Shown here: piece after piece, positions 1-11,289 of the stretch
Numbering within the stretch: position 1 is the stretch's first letter
Layout of the letters: each line of letters begins with the position of its first letter
DNA from: Sweltsa coloradensis
Taxonomy: Eukaryota; Arthropoda; Insecta; Plecoptera; Chloroperlidae
NCBI GenBank assembly: GCA_024449915.1
Contig: JAMZAV010000159.1
Location: 868,001 to 932,000 of the forward strand
DNA length: 64,000 nucleotides
Reading direction: 5' to 3'
Program-made: the position numbers and the translations under genes
The notes under the pieces: model-generated
Told to the model about the DNA's origin: nothing
Databases searched by the model: none
The model's input: the letters and a program-made list of their open reading frames with translations, nothing else

Positions 1-160
1 TGGACCACACTTAGATGTACCTCAGACGCAATCACTTTTGCTTTCAAAACCAAAACCATTTAAACCATTTAAATTCAAAACCATTAATAAATATCTAACA
101 CATGGGCTCCATGCGCGAACATAGATAAAAATATATATATTATAAAAAATATCATTATCA

Positions 161-737
161 ATAATCCGCCGAGAGGCAAGCGATATTCCAACACCAACAC
201 CCCCTCAATCATACCCTTAAATTGGAATAATTCATAGCTCTCACCCAAAATTGAATATTTATTCAAATTAGTTATTGAAATGTTTCAATGTGTTTTAACC
301 CAATGGTTGCCTATTCTCATTACCTAAACCACATTTTTTCAACCCCGATCGCTAATAGTTAATATTATTCTTACCTTGATTTCCAGCATTCACCATGAAG
401 GCACCTAATGAGTTATCAGCATAAAATTTGGCATGATGGTACATAATAATATGAAAAATAATCCGCCGAGAGGCAAGCGATATTCCACCCCCAACACCTC
501 CTAAGTCATCTCCTAAAATTGGAATAATTCATAGCTCTAACCCAAAGTTGAATTTTTATTCAAATTAGTTATTAAAATTACATTTTAATGTGTTTCAACC
601 CAATCGGCCTATTCTCATTTCCTAAACCACATTTTTTCAACCCCCATCCCTAAAAGTTTATATTATTTTTACCTTGATTTCCAGCATTCACCATGAAGGC
701 ACCTAATGAGTTATCAGCATGAAATTTGGCATGACTT
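161..737. repeat. Two-copy tandem repeat, 297-bp period
   Basis: ATAATCCGCCGAGAGGCAAG occurs at 161 and 458. The following about 280 bases run parallel with scattered substitutions and small indels, ending ATGAGTTATCAGCATNAAATTTGGCATGA in both. No coding potential; it ends beside a tRNA-like fragment. Confidence 0.9.
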
Positions 738-782
738 TAGCCGTCCGGGCTATGCTCTTACCAACTGAGCTATGCAGCCACC
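737..782 (-). repeat. tRNA-like 5' half (SINE or tRNA relic)
   Basis: The minus strand reads GGTGGCTGCATAGCTCAGTT, with an A-box-like TAGCTCAGTTGG and an anticodon-arm-like segment, but no T-arm or B box follows. It is a truncated tRNA-derived sequence, not a tRNA gene. Confidence 0.5.
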
Positions 783-1036
783 AATTTAATTCTTACAAAA
801 GAGAGTATAATAAACTATTTAATTTAATTTTGGTAAGAAATCGTTTCTTCATTTGCTTCATCCGAAATGTATTGATATCTAGTTACGTATTTAGAAAGTG
901 AATCAAACTCCGTCTAAGCCGTACATCCGAGCAATTTAGATGGAAAATTACATTTGAAATTTCCCTCTTTCTTTGAATTTTCTTTTACAAGTATTTCACG
1001 CCTTGATATGAAACAAACAGCAAAAAGATGAGATAT

Positions 1037-1558
1037 CCCCCAAAATACAAAAATTTGTAAAAAAAAAAAAAAAAAACGGCAGCCAAGCTCTCTTTCAAAA
1101 AGTCTTTGGCTGTGAATGTTGTGAGAAATAGTATTTGAGCCATCTTTTCATTCTTCCTCCCAAGTTTAGCCTTGAAAAGAAGTCAGATCATTTCGCCTGT
1201 TGACGAGCGCCAAGCCAACCATTTTCGTGGTAAAAAAAGTAAAAATTTTAAACTCAAAATCATAAAAAAATTACTTGGCCATTGACTTTTTAAAGTTCTC
1301 ATAATGAACCAAATTCAATGGCCAAGTAATTTTTTATGATTTTGAGTTTAAAATTTTTACTTTTTTTTCCACGACAATGGTTGGTTTGGCGCTCGTCAAC
1401 AGGCGAAATGACCTTACTTCTTTTCAATGCGAAACTAGGGAGGAAGAATGAAAATATTGGCTCAAATTCTATATCTCACAACATTCACAACCAAAGACTT
1501 TTGAAGGAGAGCTTGGCTGCCGTTTTTTTTTATAATTTTTTGTATTTGGGGGGGGGGG
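1037..1558. mobile_element. 522-bp palindromic (foldback) MITE
   Basis: The left arm (1037 to about 1290) and right arm (about 1310 to 1558) are reverse complements with few mismatches. Outermost is CCCCCAAAATACAAAAA against TTTTTGTATTTGGGGG, then CGGCAGCCAAGCTCTC against GAGAGCTTGGCTGCCG, GTTGACGAGCGCC against GGCGCTCGTCAAC, down to TTACTTGGCCATTGA at the hinge. The loop is only about 20 bp. It has no open frame of its own. Confidence 0.93.
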
Positions 1559-1605
1559 TCAATTTACCCACAGATACTTTATATAAAAAACTTTCAAAGA
1601 TAGCC

Positions 1606-1758
<153 letters not shown>

Positions 1759-1759
1759 A

Positions 1760-3785
1760 ACGTCGGTGAGAATATGCCAGAAGATACGTCTACAATCTCA
1801 TTATATTATGTAATTTTGAGAGACCACATTTTAATGAATTCAACCATGAATACTATGCCTTAAAAAACTATCAATGTTCGGAAATTTAGCCTAAAGGCCA
1901 GTCAGAGAAACTTTCTGAGCAGATTCCCACAAGTTTTTAATTTGAATTTCACTTGGGGTCTAGATGTAAAGTGGAAGCGATGCTGTATTCAAGTGAATAA
2001 ATAAATGCATCTAAGAAAATGTCATAAACGTATGAAGAAGTGTATGCGGGCTAAGGACGTAGGGGATGTTTATTGGAATAATAACACATTCGAGCCTATC
2101 TCTAAGCTATACGACTTGCTTTCAAAGAGATAAAAGACGTAAATATTGTATGTACACATTTAATTTATGTTAGCCACATTTCCACTGCTTTATGTTCCTA
2201 CAACCACAAAACACAGTACGTATAAATTGCCAAGTGTTGCGCAAAACCGCTAACACAAAACAACATTTTCAGATTGTAACCAATCGAATAATAATATCAA
2301 CAAGGAAGTTTGATTAATCTAGTTTGATGACGAGCACTTCATATTCGGTGAACGCCGACTCCTCCCCACCGTAAGGGATGTATCAGCTCTGGTGACTAGG
2401 GTGGATCTGTGGGGACAGAAAATTACTTGGTTTTAATACGTTTTATTGCATGGGTTATTGATTGAACTCATGTCCCCTTTGAATAATCGCAAGCTGGACG
2501 CTCCGACGATGACCACTGTGCATAATCGAGAAGTGTGGATGTTCTTCGGAAGTAATTTATCTGTTTTATTTAATTGCATAAAATAAAATGGAAAGACACA
2601 ATGAGGAATCCATTTTATATTTTGACGAACACAAATAAGTAATATGTGGCAATGCATCATACAGGTAAAATAAGAAAACAATGAAAACTAGTTATGAATT
2701 TACATGTTTGTTGTGTGGTTGTAATTTGATATAGCTAATTACAATAGAGTATAGCCTGATACGGAAATAATTAGACCTGACGAACAACAAGCTCTTCGGA
2801 TATTATATCTTGAATTTTATGTCAAAATAAATTGATTACCTATATAAAATAAATACAATTTTTAAAATACATAAATTTGCTAATATTTGTACTAGGTTTG
2901 GGTCTTGAAATATTGTGAATTGATTTTACTAACACCATCACCTGGGTTTATTCAGATTTGAATTTAATTAATTATAATTAATATTTATTAACGCTATCAT
3001 ATTCAGTTATAAAAACGATTTACAAAGGAGACACTAAATAAATCTAATTCTAGATGCAGAAACAACATAAACTAATTTTCGTAATATTTGAATAGCAGCA
3101 TTACACAACACGATTACCAAGATTTTTAAACAATTAAATGAATTATATGTTTTAATGAATATCAATATAAAAAGCCATTAAAATTGACAATCTAATGTTA
3201 TTTATATTCTTTGTTGTCTATGTGATATATTCTATGTTTGTTTGTAAAACCTTGAAACAGCTTTCATTGGCTCATGGCAGCTGTGATTGTCAGCCGCTAG
3301 TGAGACTGCCATCTAAGCCAGCCGCGCCAGATTGGCTTGATGGCTGGCACATAGAGTTTTTAAAAGCTAGTTAGATATTATTGATTAACTGATCATTACC
3401 GCAATAGTAACGAAAATAGTAGTTTTTTATTGGGACATGAGACATTGAGACACAACTTATAAGAAGTACGTGTACCAAGCATATGTCAGTGTTAAAGTTT
3501 CCATTTTGGAGATGCCTAATAAATGTATATATTCGAGTTTTGTGGGGGCTAGAGGTAAATCATTAACTAAAAATCATGCCAATTGGAGGCCGTGTTCGGT
3601 TTTTGTGGTGAGACTTGACGTAGGACATAGGACATAGGACGTGTGACGTAGGTGAACTGACCGAAAAGTATAGAATATACAAGAGTTTCTAATTTCTATC
3701 AATACATGTTTATATAAAAGCCTACATAAAATATGTTTCCAATCTGACATTCATGATCGTTCTCAAAAAAACATAATTAACAATA
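1760..3785. other. AT-rich non-coding stretch
   Basis: No gene or recognisable repeat. Short oddities: a GC-richer patch at about 3285-3350 and a small GACATAG-type direct repeat near 3620-3645. Confidence 0.6.
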
Positions 3786-4547
3786 CTATGAAAACGCTAA
3801 AGTCCCGCCGCGTTGATGGATGAGCTTTTTAAAAATTTAGTTTGCGTGAGATATCTTTACTTTTGCAAGTGCTTTGTTATGCTGCCTACGCATTGTAGGT
3901 GATTGTTGTCAAGTTTCTATTGTTACCTGTCAATTGGTATTATTTACCGTAAAAAACTTATATTAAAAGCTTTATTTCTATGGATTCTGGCTAACTTTTT
4001 CAACTTTTTCTTTCAAAAGGTACTACATCACCATAACCTTAATGTCCATGTATAATATGAACGTTGTAGCCCCACCCGTTTGGTCAGAATTGGCCCAAAT
4101 GGCACGAAAATATCGCACAAAAAATCAAAAAACTTATATTAAAAGCTTTATTTCTATAGATTCTGGCTAACTTTTTTAACTTTTTCTTTCAGAAAGCAAT
4201 ACATCACCATTACCTTAATGTCCATGTGAAATATGAACGTTGTAGCCCCACCCGTTTGGTCAGAATCGGCCCAAATGTCACGAAAATATCGCACTAAAAA
4301 TTGAAAAAAAATCGTAAAAGTACGATATTCATGAAAAACATTTCTTCGAACGTACCCAAAAACGTGGCAAGTCTAAGTTCAGAGAAAACGAAGGTCCCCT
4401 CCAATTTTCATCAAGATCGCTTATGCCGTTTGCCCGGAATCGTGCGAACAAACAGACAGAAAAACAAACAAATAAAAACACCCGAGCTAATTTTTTTGGG
4501 GGGTCAGTGAAATTGAAGTCTTCACTTCGCTCGCTACGCTCATCCAA
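3786..4547 (-). mobile_element. HINE (Helentron-like), family B copy 1
   Basis: Read on the minus strand, the 5' end is TTGGATGAGCGTAGCGAGCG at 4547. The 3' end has a subterminal inverted copy of that repeat (GCTCATCCA), then the hairpin AACGC...GCGTT and CATAG at 3786. The flanking host base is T on both sides. The interior contains a 176-bp tandem duplication (3951 and 4127). It has no Rep/helicase coding capacity and is non-autonomous. Confidence 0.8.
3951..4302. repeat. 176-bp tandem duplication inside HINE copy
   Basis: AAAAAACTTATATTAAAAGC occurs at 3951 and 4127, and the text between runs parallel (GGATTCTGGCTAAC..., CCACCCGTTTGGTCAGAAT). The related copy at 48637-49208 has only a single unit. 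Confidence 0.9.
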
Positions 4548-5371
4548 TTAAAAGTAGACTCACAAGGTTATATGCTAACTTGTGTGTTGTCCGTTGTATC
4601 ATCATGGCGTTCCAACATCGCGTGTTCAGTAGGTTAATGGAAGTGATCGGTGGATAGAACAAAGTGATCCAATATGTTGTCTTTTAGAACCACACGGGAC
4701 TTCGTCTAACTTGATTTAAATGTTAGTAGATTAGAAACTTATTCACATAGACACGTATCTCTACGAAGAGAAAACATTCGTTATTGTAATTGAATCTCGA
4801 AATGGATCCATTTGTAATTGTTAGGTAAAAAGATCGTACTAAATAACTTATATGAGCTATTGAAAATGTATGTTAAATGTGCTAAGTTAAAACCAAATTG
4901 CAAAATTGGTTTTGTGGTTGCCGCCTTTACAGTTGGAATGGCCGATACCACGTATGCGTTGAGCTATAAATTGTTATAATTTTGACATTCATACGCGTAC
5001 CTGGTGGTTACCTGGTATAAATAAGCCTAGATAGATTAGTTTAGTTTCCAGCGCATGGTTAATTTTCAAGAAATGTTAAAGTTTGTTTTAATTTAATAAA
5101 AAAATGTATATGAAGTGTATGTCAGTTTCAAAACCGCAGTAGTGGACTTAAAGTTAAAATTAAACTTCAAAGATTTTTTTCTAATACCAACAACAAATTA
5201 TTGACGGTTTCAATGTTATCAAATGTTCAAATAATTATCTACATGCACCGACGTTTGCACTTTGTGTATTTTGGTGTGAAATTATATTATTAATAATTTT
5301 AGAAAATACGCCCTGCGTTTTTAGTGTTTTCGACCGTTTTGATGCGAGGTGGTTTAAACTTGGCTGATAGT

Positions 5372-6045
5372 TAAGCGAGCGAAGCGAGCGTTTCCATTTG
5401 ACTCTGCCGGAAAAATTAGTCACTGGTTTTGTTTTTTTTTTGTTTGTTTGTATGTCTCGCGATAACGTTCGAACGGAGGCTCGGATCGAGTTGAAATTTT
5501 GACCATCCGCAAGCTTTTGTTCTCGATTGAATGCCATTAGTTTTGTGGCAAAATCGTTCAAAAAGTTAAAAAGTTACATTAAAGTTAATCGAAAGTTTTT
5601 TTTTCAAACTAACCGGCGACAAAATCTGAGATAGCCAAATCATTTAGAATGTCCGTCCGGTCAGGAATATGTAAATTTTATTTTGATCCGATAAGTAGTG
5701 TAGATGGAAATTACATTATAACAAAAGTAACGTTGCCATGGCAACGAAAAGACGCGCGAAGTTTCTATCTAATACACTGCCACCTAGAAGTAATCAAAAT
5801 ACTTTCGAGAAAGCAGTCTATTATTTGTCACCAAAGAGTTTAAATAGTTTTCCCAAGGAGTCAAGGTCCTCTAGATGGCGGTGGATTTTATCCACAAAGT
5901 AAAGGTTTTCACACACGGGTTTACCCAAATACCTTGGCAATAATAAATAATATTGGAAACGCAAACGCCATAAATTTTATGTGCAATGTGGGTCTAGCTA
6001 CAGCACGTGCTCGCTTATCAACGCGTCCAACTGAGCGTTTCCTAG
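5372..6045 (+). mobile_element. HINE (Helentron-like), family C copy 1
   Basis: The 5' end is TAAGCGAGCGAAGCGAGCG. Near the 3' end are its inverted repeat GCTCGCTTA, the hairpin AACGC(N10)GCGTT, and the terminus TTCCTAG. The host base is T on both sides. It is nearly identical over its length to 13636-14336. It is non-autonomous; the short frames within it are shadows. Confidence 0.85.
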
Positions 6046-8048
6046 TAGTCCACTATGTTACATGTATCACAATTCAAAATTCAATTGTGTTTTAATAATT
6101 ATGTATGTGTGAAACAACTGTTGCTTATTTCATAAACTCCTGTGTTTTAAGTGTAACATTGAGTGCAGAGTGTGACTTCTTACGAGAACTTGTTAATGAT
6201 CGCGGGGGTGGAGATCTATTTGCGGCAGGCATTCAGAAATCACGTATTTATCATTACCTATAACTTACACTGATTAAAAAATAGTATGGCTGGGCTATGA
6301 CCACGGTGATGCCTATGACATCATTTACTAATCGATATCCTTAGAACATTTCGATGTCGATATAATGTATCGATGTAAAAAGTTAAAAATTCCCCCCTCA
6401 CAAAAAAAATCACGACGATTTTTACTCTTTCACACTCGCGTTTAATGACCCGGCACCTCCACCATAAGTAAAAGTCAGCACGGATTTATTATAGCCTACC
6501 CGGCACATCCACAATTTATGCATGCGAATCAAAATTTAAAAAAAAATCTTAGGTATTTACCGCGTAAAAGGCTTTCATATCGACATTCCCAAAATAATTA
6601 TATCTGCGTTTTAGTTTTTCACGTTTTTGACAAAACTTTGACTAAGAAAACTCCAAGAAAAATCTGGAATAAAGCTTGGAAATATTGTAAATTTCAATTA
6701 TAATATTTACCTTGGTTAAATATATAATAAATGTGTAATTGAAATTCAAATCATATGTTTTGTAAGCTTAAATTATCGATGTGTTGTAATATTTTTCATG
6801 AGCGAGTGTAGTTAGTTGATTAGGGGCCTGTCCGGAGATCACTAAGGTACGCGTTAAAAATATTATATGTATTTGGCCACAATGCTAAACGTAGGGCCGC
6901 GTTGCAATTGCACTGCAGCTTTCTTACGACAAAATGTAAACGCTTCAATTTCTATCGAACCAATAACCAATAATCTCTATGTGAAATCGTGTTTTGTTGA
7001 GAATAGCTTCAACATGTTTATGTTCTTTCTTCATGAGATATTGTTATGTCAGAGACCGTGATGATCTATAGTTGCTCGTATACTATCTAGGTGCCCGTTA
7101 GGGCGCCGCAGCCAAGCCGCGGTGCGCTACACACTCAAGCACCTTATACACCAAGCAGAGTTGGGGTGATTTCGAGGTGTTACCCAGCCGTCATGTAACG
7201 TGATGTGAACTTGAAAACTATCACAATCGAGGGGATTTAGGTACCTGACAACACATGCCAAATTTTATTGGGGTACGATTATTCCTTCTTGGTGAAAAAA
7301 TGGCTTGAAACATGCTCAAAATCACTTTAAGGATGTTAGCTACTGCTACTGCCTACTACTGCCTACTACTGCTACTGCTAACATCTAATACGTCGGCCCG
7401 CGATTCTGACCAGACGGGTGGGACTACAATGTTCATATTTTACATGGACATTAAGGTTATAGAAATATAGTCTCTTTTGAAAAAAAAAGTTGAAAAAGTT
7501 TGTTGGAAGGCTTCCAAATAAAGGTTTTAAAATAAGCCTTAAACACTTGGCATACAATCAACAAGTAACCATAGTTACTTGACACTTGTTGACGGTATAA
7601 GCAGAGTTAGGCGGGAAAGTGCGATACGTAAACAAATAGCGGACATTTAAAATTTTTCTTCTTTGTGTGGAACGAGAAAAGGTGTCATTATACTCTCATA
7701 AAACAAATCAGAAACCGTCCCTGGCCTAGGCCCAGATGTGGAAAATTATTTATAATGCAAAAGTGTAGGTCTAAAGTTCCATTTGGCTATAGAACTAGTA
7801 AAATTCATACTTACATTACATGTTTGACAAGCCTAGCCAACCCTATGCCAGCACAACATTGTTCTGATATGAACTTGCTCAACTGTTTGTTTAAATAATT
7901 GCAACAATCAAATCATTTCATACAACTTGTCTTTCGATTGGCCCGCGTTTATGAAGGCACTGCCATCTAGAATAAATATAGAACTTTTTCGAGCTCTTTG
8001 CTATACGCAAATCTTTTTAAAGTGTTTGGATTTCGTGATACTCTTTCA
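6046..8048. other. Non-coding, partly repeat-derived stretch
   Basis: Contains a block (about 6421-6515) that is the reverse complement of an internal module of the hAT element at 37620-38138, including CCGGCACCTCCACC. It also holds a CTACTGC triplet-like microsatellite (7340-7375) and an inverted fragment of HINE family B interior (about 7395-7500). No gene. Confidence 0.6.
7395..7505. repeat. Fragment of HINE family B interior (inverted)
   Basis: Carries CAGACGGGTGGGACTACAAT and CATGGACATTAAGGTTAT, the reverse complement of text at 4200-4265 and 4020-4085. Confidence 0.75.
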
Positions 8049-8458
8049 ACCATAGACATCCTATATAATTGGCTAGACCAGCAGTCGGTGGTCCACTTCC
8101 GGTACAATTAGAAGCCATCTTAAAATGACAGTTTACATGTTAATCAAATGGGAGCGATTTGTGGCCAAATAGTTCTCAAGATTGCCGCCAGGTTGACAGG
8201 TAAGCATACTAGCCTTTAACACCAAATGATTACTAAATTCCCTTATGCAATCACTTCGTATTGTTTCTTTTGTTTAATACCATGCTGCACAAGCTAAAAC
8301 CATATCAAACAATCCAGTAAAATACTTTATTGCATTAAAAAAGCATAAATTAAAACACCAAATCGCCATCTTGAAATGGGCCGGTTGAGTCTTCAATTTG
8401 CTACGCTCGCGCCTGTGCGGAGGTATAGGAGACTGCTAATCTAGCCTACTATAGGGGT
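8049..8458. mobile_element. MITE family F, copy 1
   Basis: Parallel to 53492-53919 over its full length (AATTAGAAGCCATCTT, CCATGCTGCACAAGCTAAAA, GCGCCTGTGCGGAGGTAT, CTGCTAATCTAGCCTACTAT). Its left end, ACCATAGACATC, matches the terminal repeat of the better-preserved copy. Confidence 0.85.
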
Positions 8459-8790
8459 TTAATTAAAATCAATGCTTTCAACTCACAACCCATGACGTTT
8501 TCCACGATACCGTTCAAGAATACCAATTCCTTCGAAAACGAAAACGACTTCGTTTTCAAATTGCGTTTTCAACTCATCTCCCACGAACTCAAGAATTGGG
8601 GTCCAGTCCTTATACCGTCGTTATACCATGGTTATACCACCTATACCCAGGATGTACATGAATCCGGGTCTAGATATTTTACATCCTATATTGTTACTGC
8701 TAATACCATAGAATTTAAATCAACTTTGATAAAAATATTATATTTTAGCAAATAATTTTGTAATGGAACTTGAAAAAGTAATGAGATCAC

Positions 8791-9160
8791 ACACATAACA
8801 AAAACTTGTAGAAATACAGCCAAACCTTACACACTCAAAAGGAATGAGATCTAAAAAAGGGCCAAGCTCATCTACCCTTCCACATAAACGTACAATGTCC
8901 CATAACAGCATCCTCGAAAAGCTTGGCAAAATAGAATTTGCATGTTATTACGTTTAAATTAATTAGAAAAAAAGAACTTGGATAAACTATTACGTTAAAT
9001 TAATAATCGCAAATTCTATTTTGCCAAGCTTTTCGAGGATGCTGTGATGGGACACTGTACGTTTATGTGGAAGGGTAGATGAGCTTGGCCCTTTTTTAGA
9101 TCTCATTCCTTTGGAGTGTGTAAGGTTTGGCTGTATTTCTACAATTTTTTTGTTATGTGT
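8791..9160. mobile_element. 370-bp palindromic (foldback) element
   Basis: The arms 8791-8943 and 9007-9160 are reverse complements with few mismatches: ACACATAACAA outermost, AGATCTAAAAAAGGGCC, CCAAGCTCATCTACCCTTCC, and GCTTGGCAAAATAGAATTTG innermost. The roughly 63-bp loop holds TTACGTTTAAATTAA-like text twice. No coding capacity. Confidence 0.93.
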
Positions 9161-10544
9161 TCTGCATAGACTGACACTGGTCGTTCACATAATGTTCCAT
9201 CTTCTGCCCAATCACGTGACTCACTAGTGCAGAACTGTGGTTCGGTCGCGTCTTGTACTGCTTAATTTGGTACTGCCTTGCTAACTGATGGATTGTATTT
9301 TACCAACTTTTGAAAGCTTGCAGTGAAGCTCCTTTTATGCGTCACTATTCTGTCCGTTCGTATGTGGAGGTGTCACGTCCCATATTAACAATAAAGCTTG
9401 AATCTAGCTTTTTGTGTACATCAACAACCCATCGATCATCATCTCCCCCATATGTACAACCAATCAACAAGGATGATACTGAATGTTTTAGTTGATTCTG
9501 GGGGTCAAGGTTTGGAGTTAGTTACACTTAAAAGCGAATTATCTTCGTACCCGGCACCTCCACCAAGGATAATTGCACGTTGCAACACACGTTGTATAAT
9601 TGTAACGGTATGCTTCGCTCCATAATTTGGGATCTCCCATATCAGTACTCAATGTATTCAATTGAAAGTTCAAATTTTAAGTTATTAAATTATCAAAATA
9701 CTGGCACAGATTTACCTACCAACAAAAAATAGTTTTGTTCCAGAGGACGAAATCCATCGTTTTTTTCCCCATTAAGGAGGTGGAAGGCAATGATGGGTCG
9801 AAACAATATTATAATGATTGTCGCTCTTAATGATGTGTAGCACCTAGCTCAGTGTTCCCACTTTTGTCCCAAAATTTGCATATATTGGTAACGTACGTAA
9901 CGTACCGCCAAAAAAATCACAACATATATTTTCCTGACATGTTCAAGACCCTCACTCATTTAGATAAGTTTGCATTCATCTTCCTTTGATTTTAAAATAT
10001 CGTTTATAGGTAAACATTGTGAGTCATAAAAAATCAGAAGTACTATGCAAATAATATGTCATTGACTATACGTATAATTTAAGTATTAACCATTCACTGC
10101 ATTCTATTCCACCTCTGTTGGAAATAGATGAAAAGCACGTACGTATCCTCCGGTTTAAGGCAGTGCTTGTTTTAGCAGTACACGTTCGTTACGTATTTGC
10201 TTAACATCGCTATCGACATCAGACACTCCAAATAGCCACGAACACCGACACATTTTTGTTAACAAATCGAATCACAGGCCACATCAAAGCTCGGGCCAGA
10301 CACACCATACCACCGCCAGTTTAATGCGTGTTGTTGTGGGAATGTCTTTGTCGAGGTGTCTGGATTTGTTGTGTCCAACAGACACCGACCGGCACGGCGA
10401 CTACCGTCCATACATTACACGTACTGATAAAGATAAACGTCGACTTTATGAGTCTAATACCATCGAACTATCACAGTTATATTTAAAAACAATAAATCAA
10501 TGTTATTCGACAGATTAGTTATCTATAAAGGTTCACAATATTTT
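9161..10544. other. Non-coding stretch
   Basis: One solo end of the CCGGCACCTCCACC repeat (about 9549-9563). Otherwise nothing recognisable. Confidence 0.55.
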
Positions 10545-10642
10545 GTTGCTGTTTTTTAATATTTATTACGAATATTTCTCGATTTGGATAGTCAGGAAAC
10601 ACTCCCATAGGTGGAATTGTTAATATTAAATTAAACAATCCA

Positions 10643-10712
10643 TCCCGATCGGGGATCGAACCCGAGTTTCCCATATTCCGGGTAGGCGCCTTAGCCAACT
10701 AGACCACCGAGA
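10643..10712 (-). repeat. tRNA-like element (SINE head), with tail to about 10550
   Basis: The minus strand folds as a near-complete tRNA: acceptor TCTCGGT/ATCGGGA (with G:U pairs), D-arm GTCT/AGGC around AGTTGGCTA, anticodon loop CCGGAAT, and T-arm GGGTTCGATCCCC. The anticodon would be GGA, preceded by C instead of T33, and the anticodon stem is imperfect. With at least three more copies in this window sharing a tail (TTAACAATTCCACCTATGGG), it is a SINE-type repeat, not a gene. Confidence 0.75.
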
Positions 10713-10764
10713 CAGTAACCTATTTAACTTCTGAATTGTAGTTACATCTTTACATCAATTTTAT

Positions 10765-10905
10765 GAAGATTTGAACACAAGAATGATGGTTGAAACAAGA
10801 TGAAATCGCAAACTGTTAGGTTTTTCGCGAAAGATTGTATTACCCTGATTTGCTGTTCCTGATTTTTGCAAACCTGATATTTTTGAGTGAATCGTCTAAT
10901 AAATC
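10765..10905 (+). repeat. Dispersed repeat R, copy 1
   Basis: GATTTGAACACAAGAATGA, CCTGATTTGCTGTTCCTGAT and ATCGTCTAATAAATC recur in order at 16420-16545. The T-rich stretch that follows (to about 11260) ends in AATAAATAAATAATAATAAA, which suggests a retroelement 3' end. Confidence 0.75.
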
Positions 10906-11289
10906 AATTTATTTCTTATTTTTTTTCTTACGTTTTTTAATTATGTTTTTAATTTCTTCTTTTATATCTTTACTATTTTGGTCTTTTTTTTCCTCCATTT
11001 TCATTATTTTCTTTTACTTCTTTTCTTTTCTTTTTCTTTCTATTCATATCCCCACCCCTTTTTATATATTCGATTCATCATTAAATTGTTTCAAATCCTT
11101 ATTTTTATCAATTTTTTTATATCCTTTAATGCATGTTGTAATATTACTTAAAATTACTTAATGTATCATTGTTGGAGCCCTGCATCTATGAATTGACGTA
11201 TTTATGTCCTCTTGTAAATCAGTTTTTATAATATAGGAAGACGTAATAAATAAATAATAATAAATAAATGGATGGCACTAAAAGCATCC

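Noticed and set aside
10643..10712. Functional tRNA gene
   Set aside because: Anticodon stem mismatch, C at position 33, GGA anticodon, and several near-copies with a shared tail.
10835..11161. 108-codon Phe/Leu-rich open frame resembling a membrane protein
   Set aside because: It is a T-rich low-complexity run beside a dispersed repeat, ending in AATAAATAAATAA-type sequence; hydrophobicity follows from composition.
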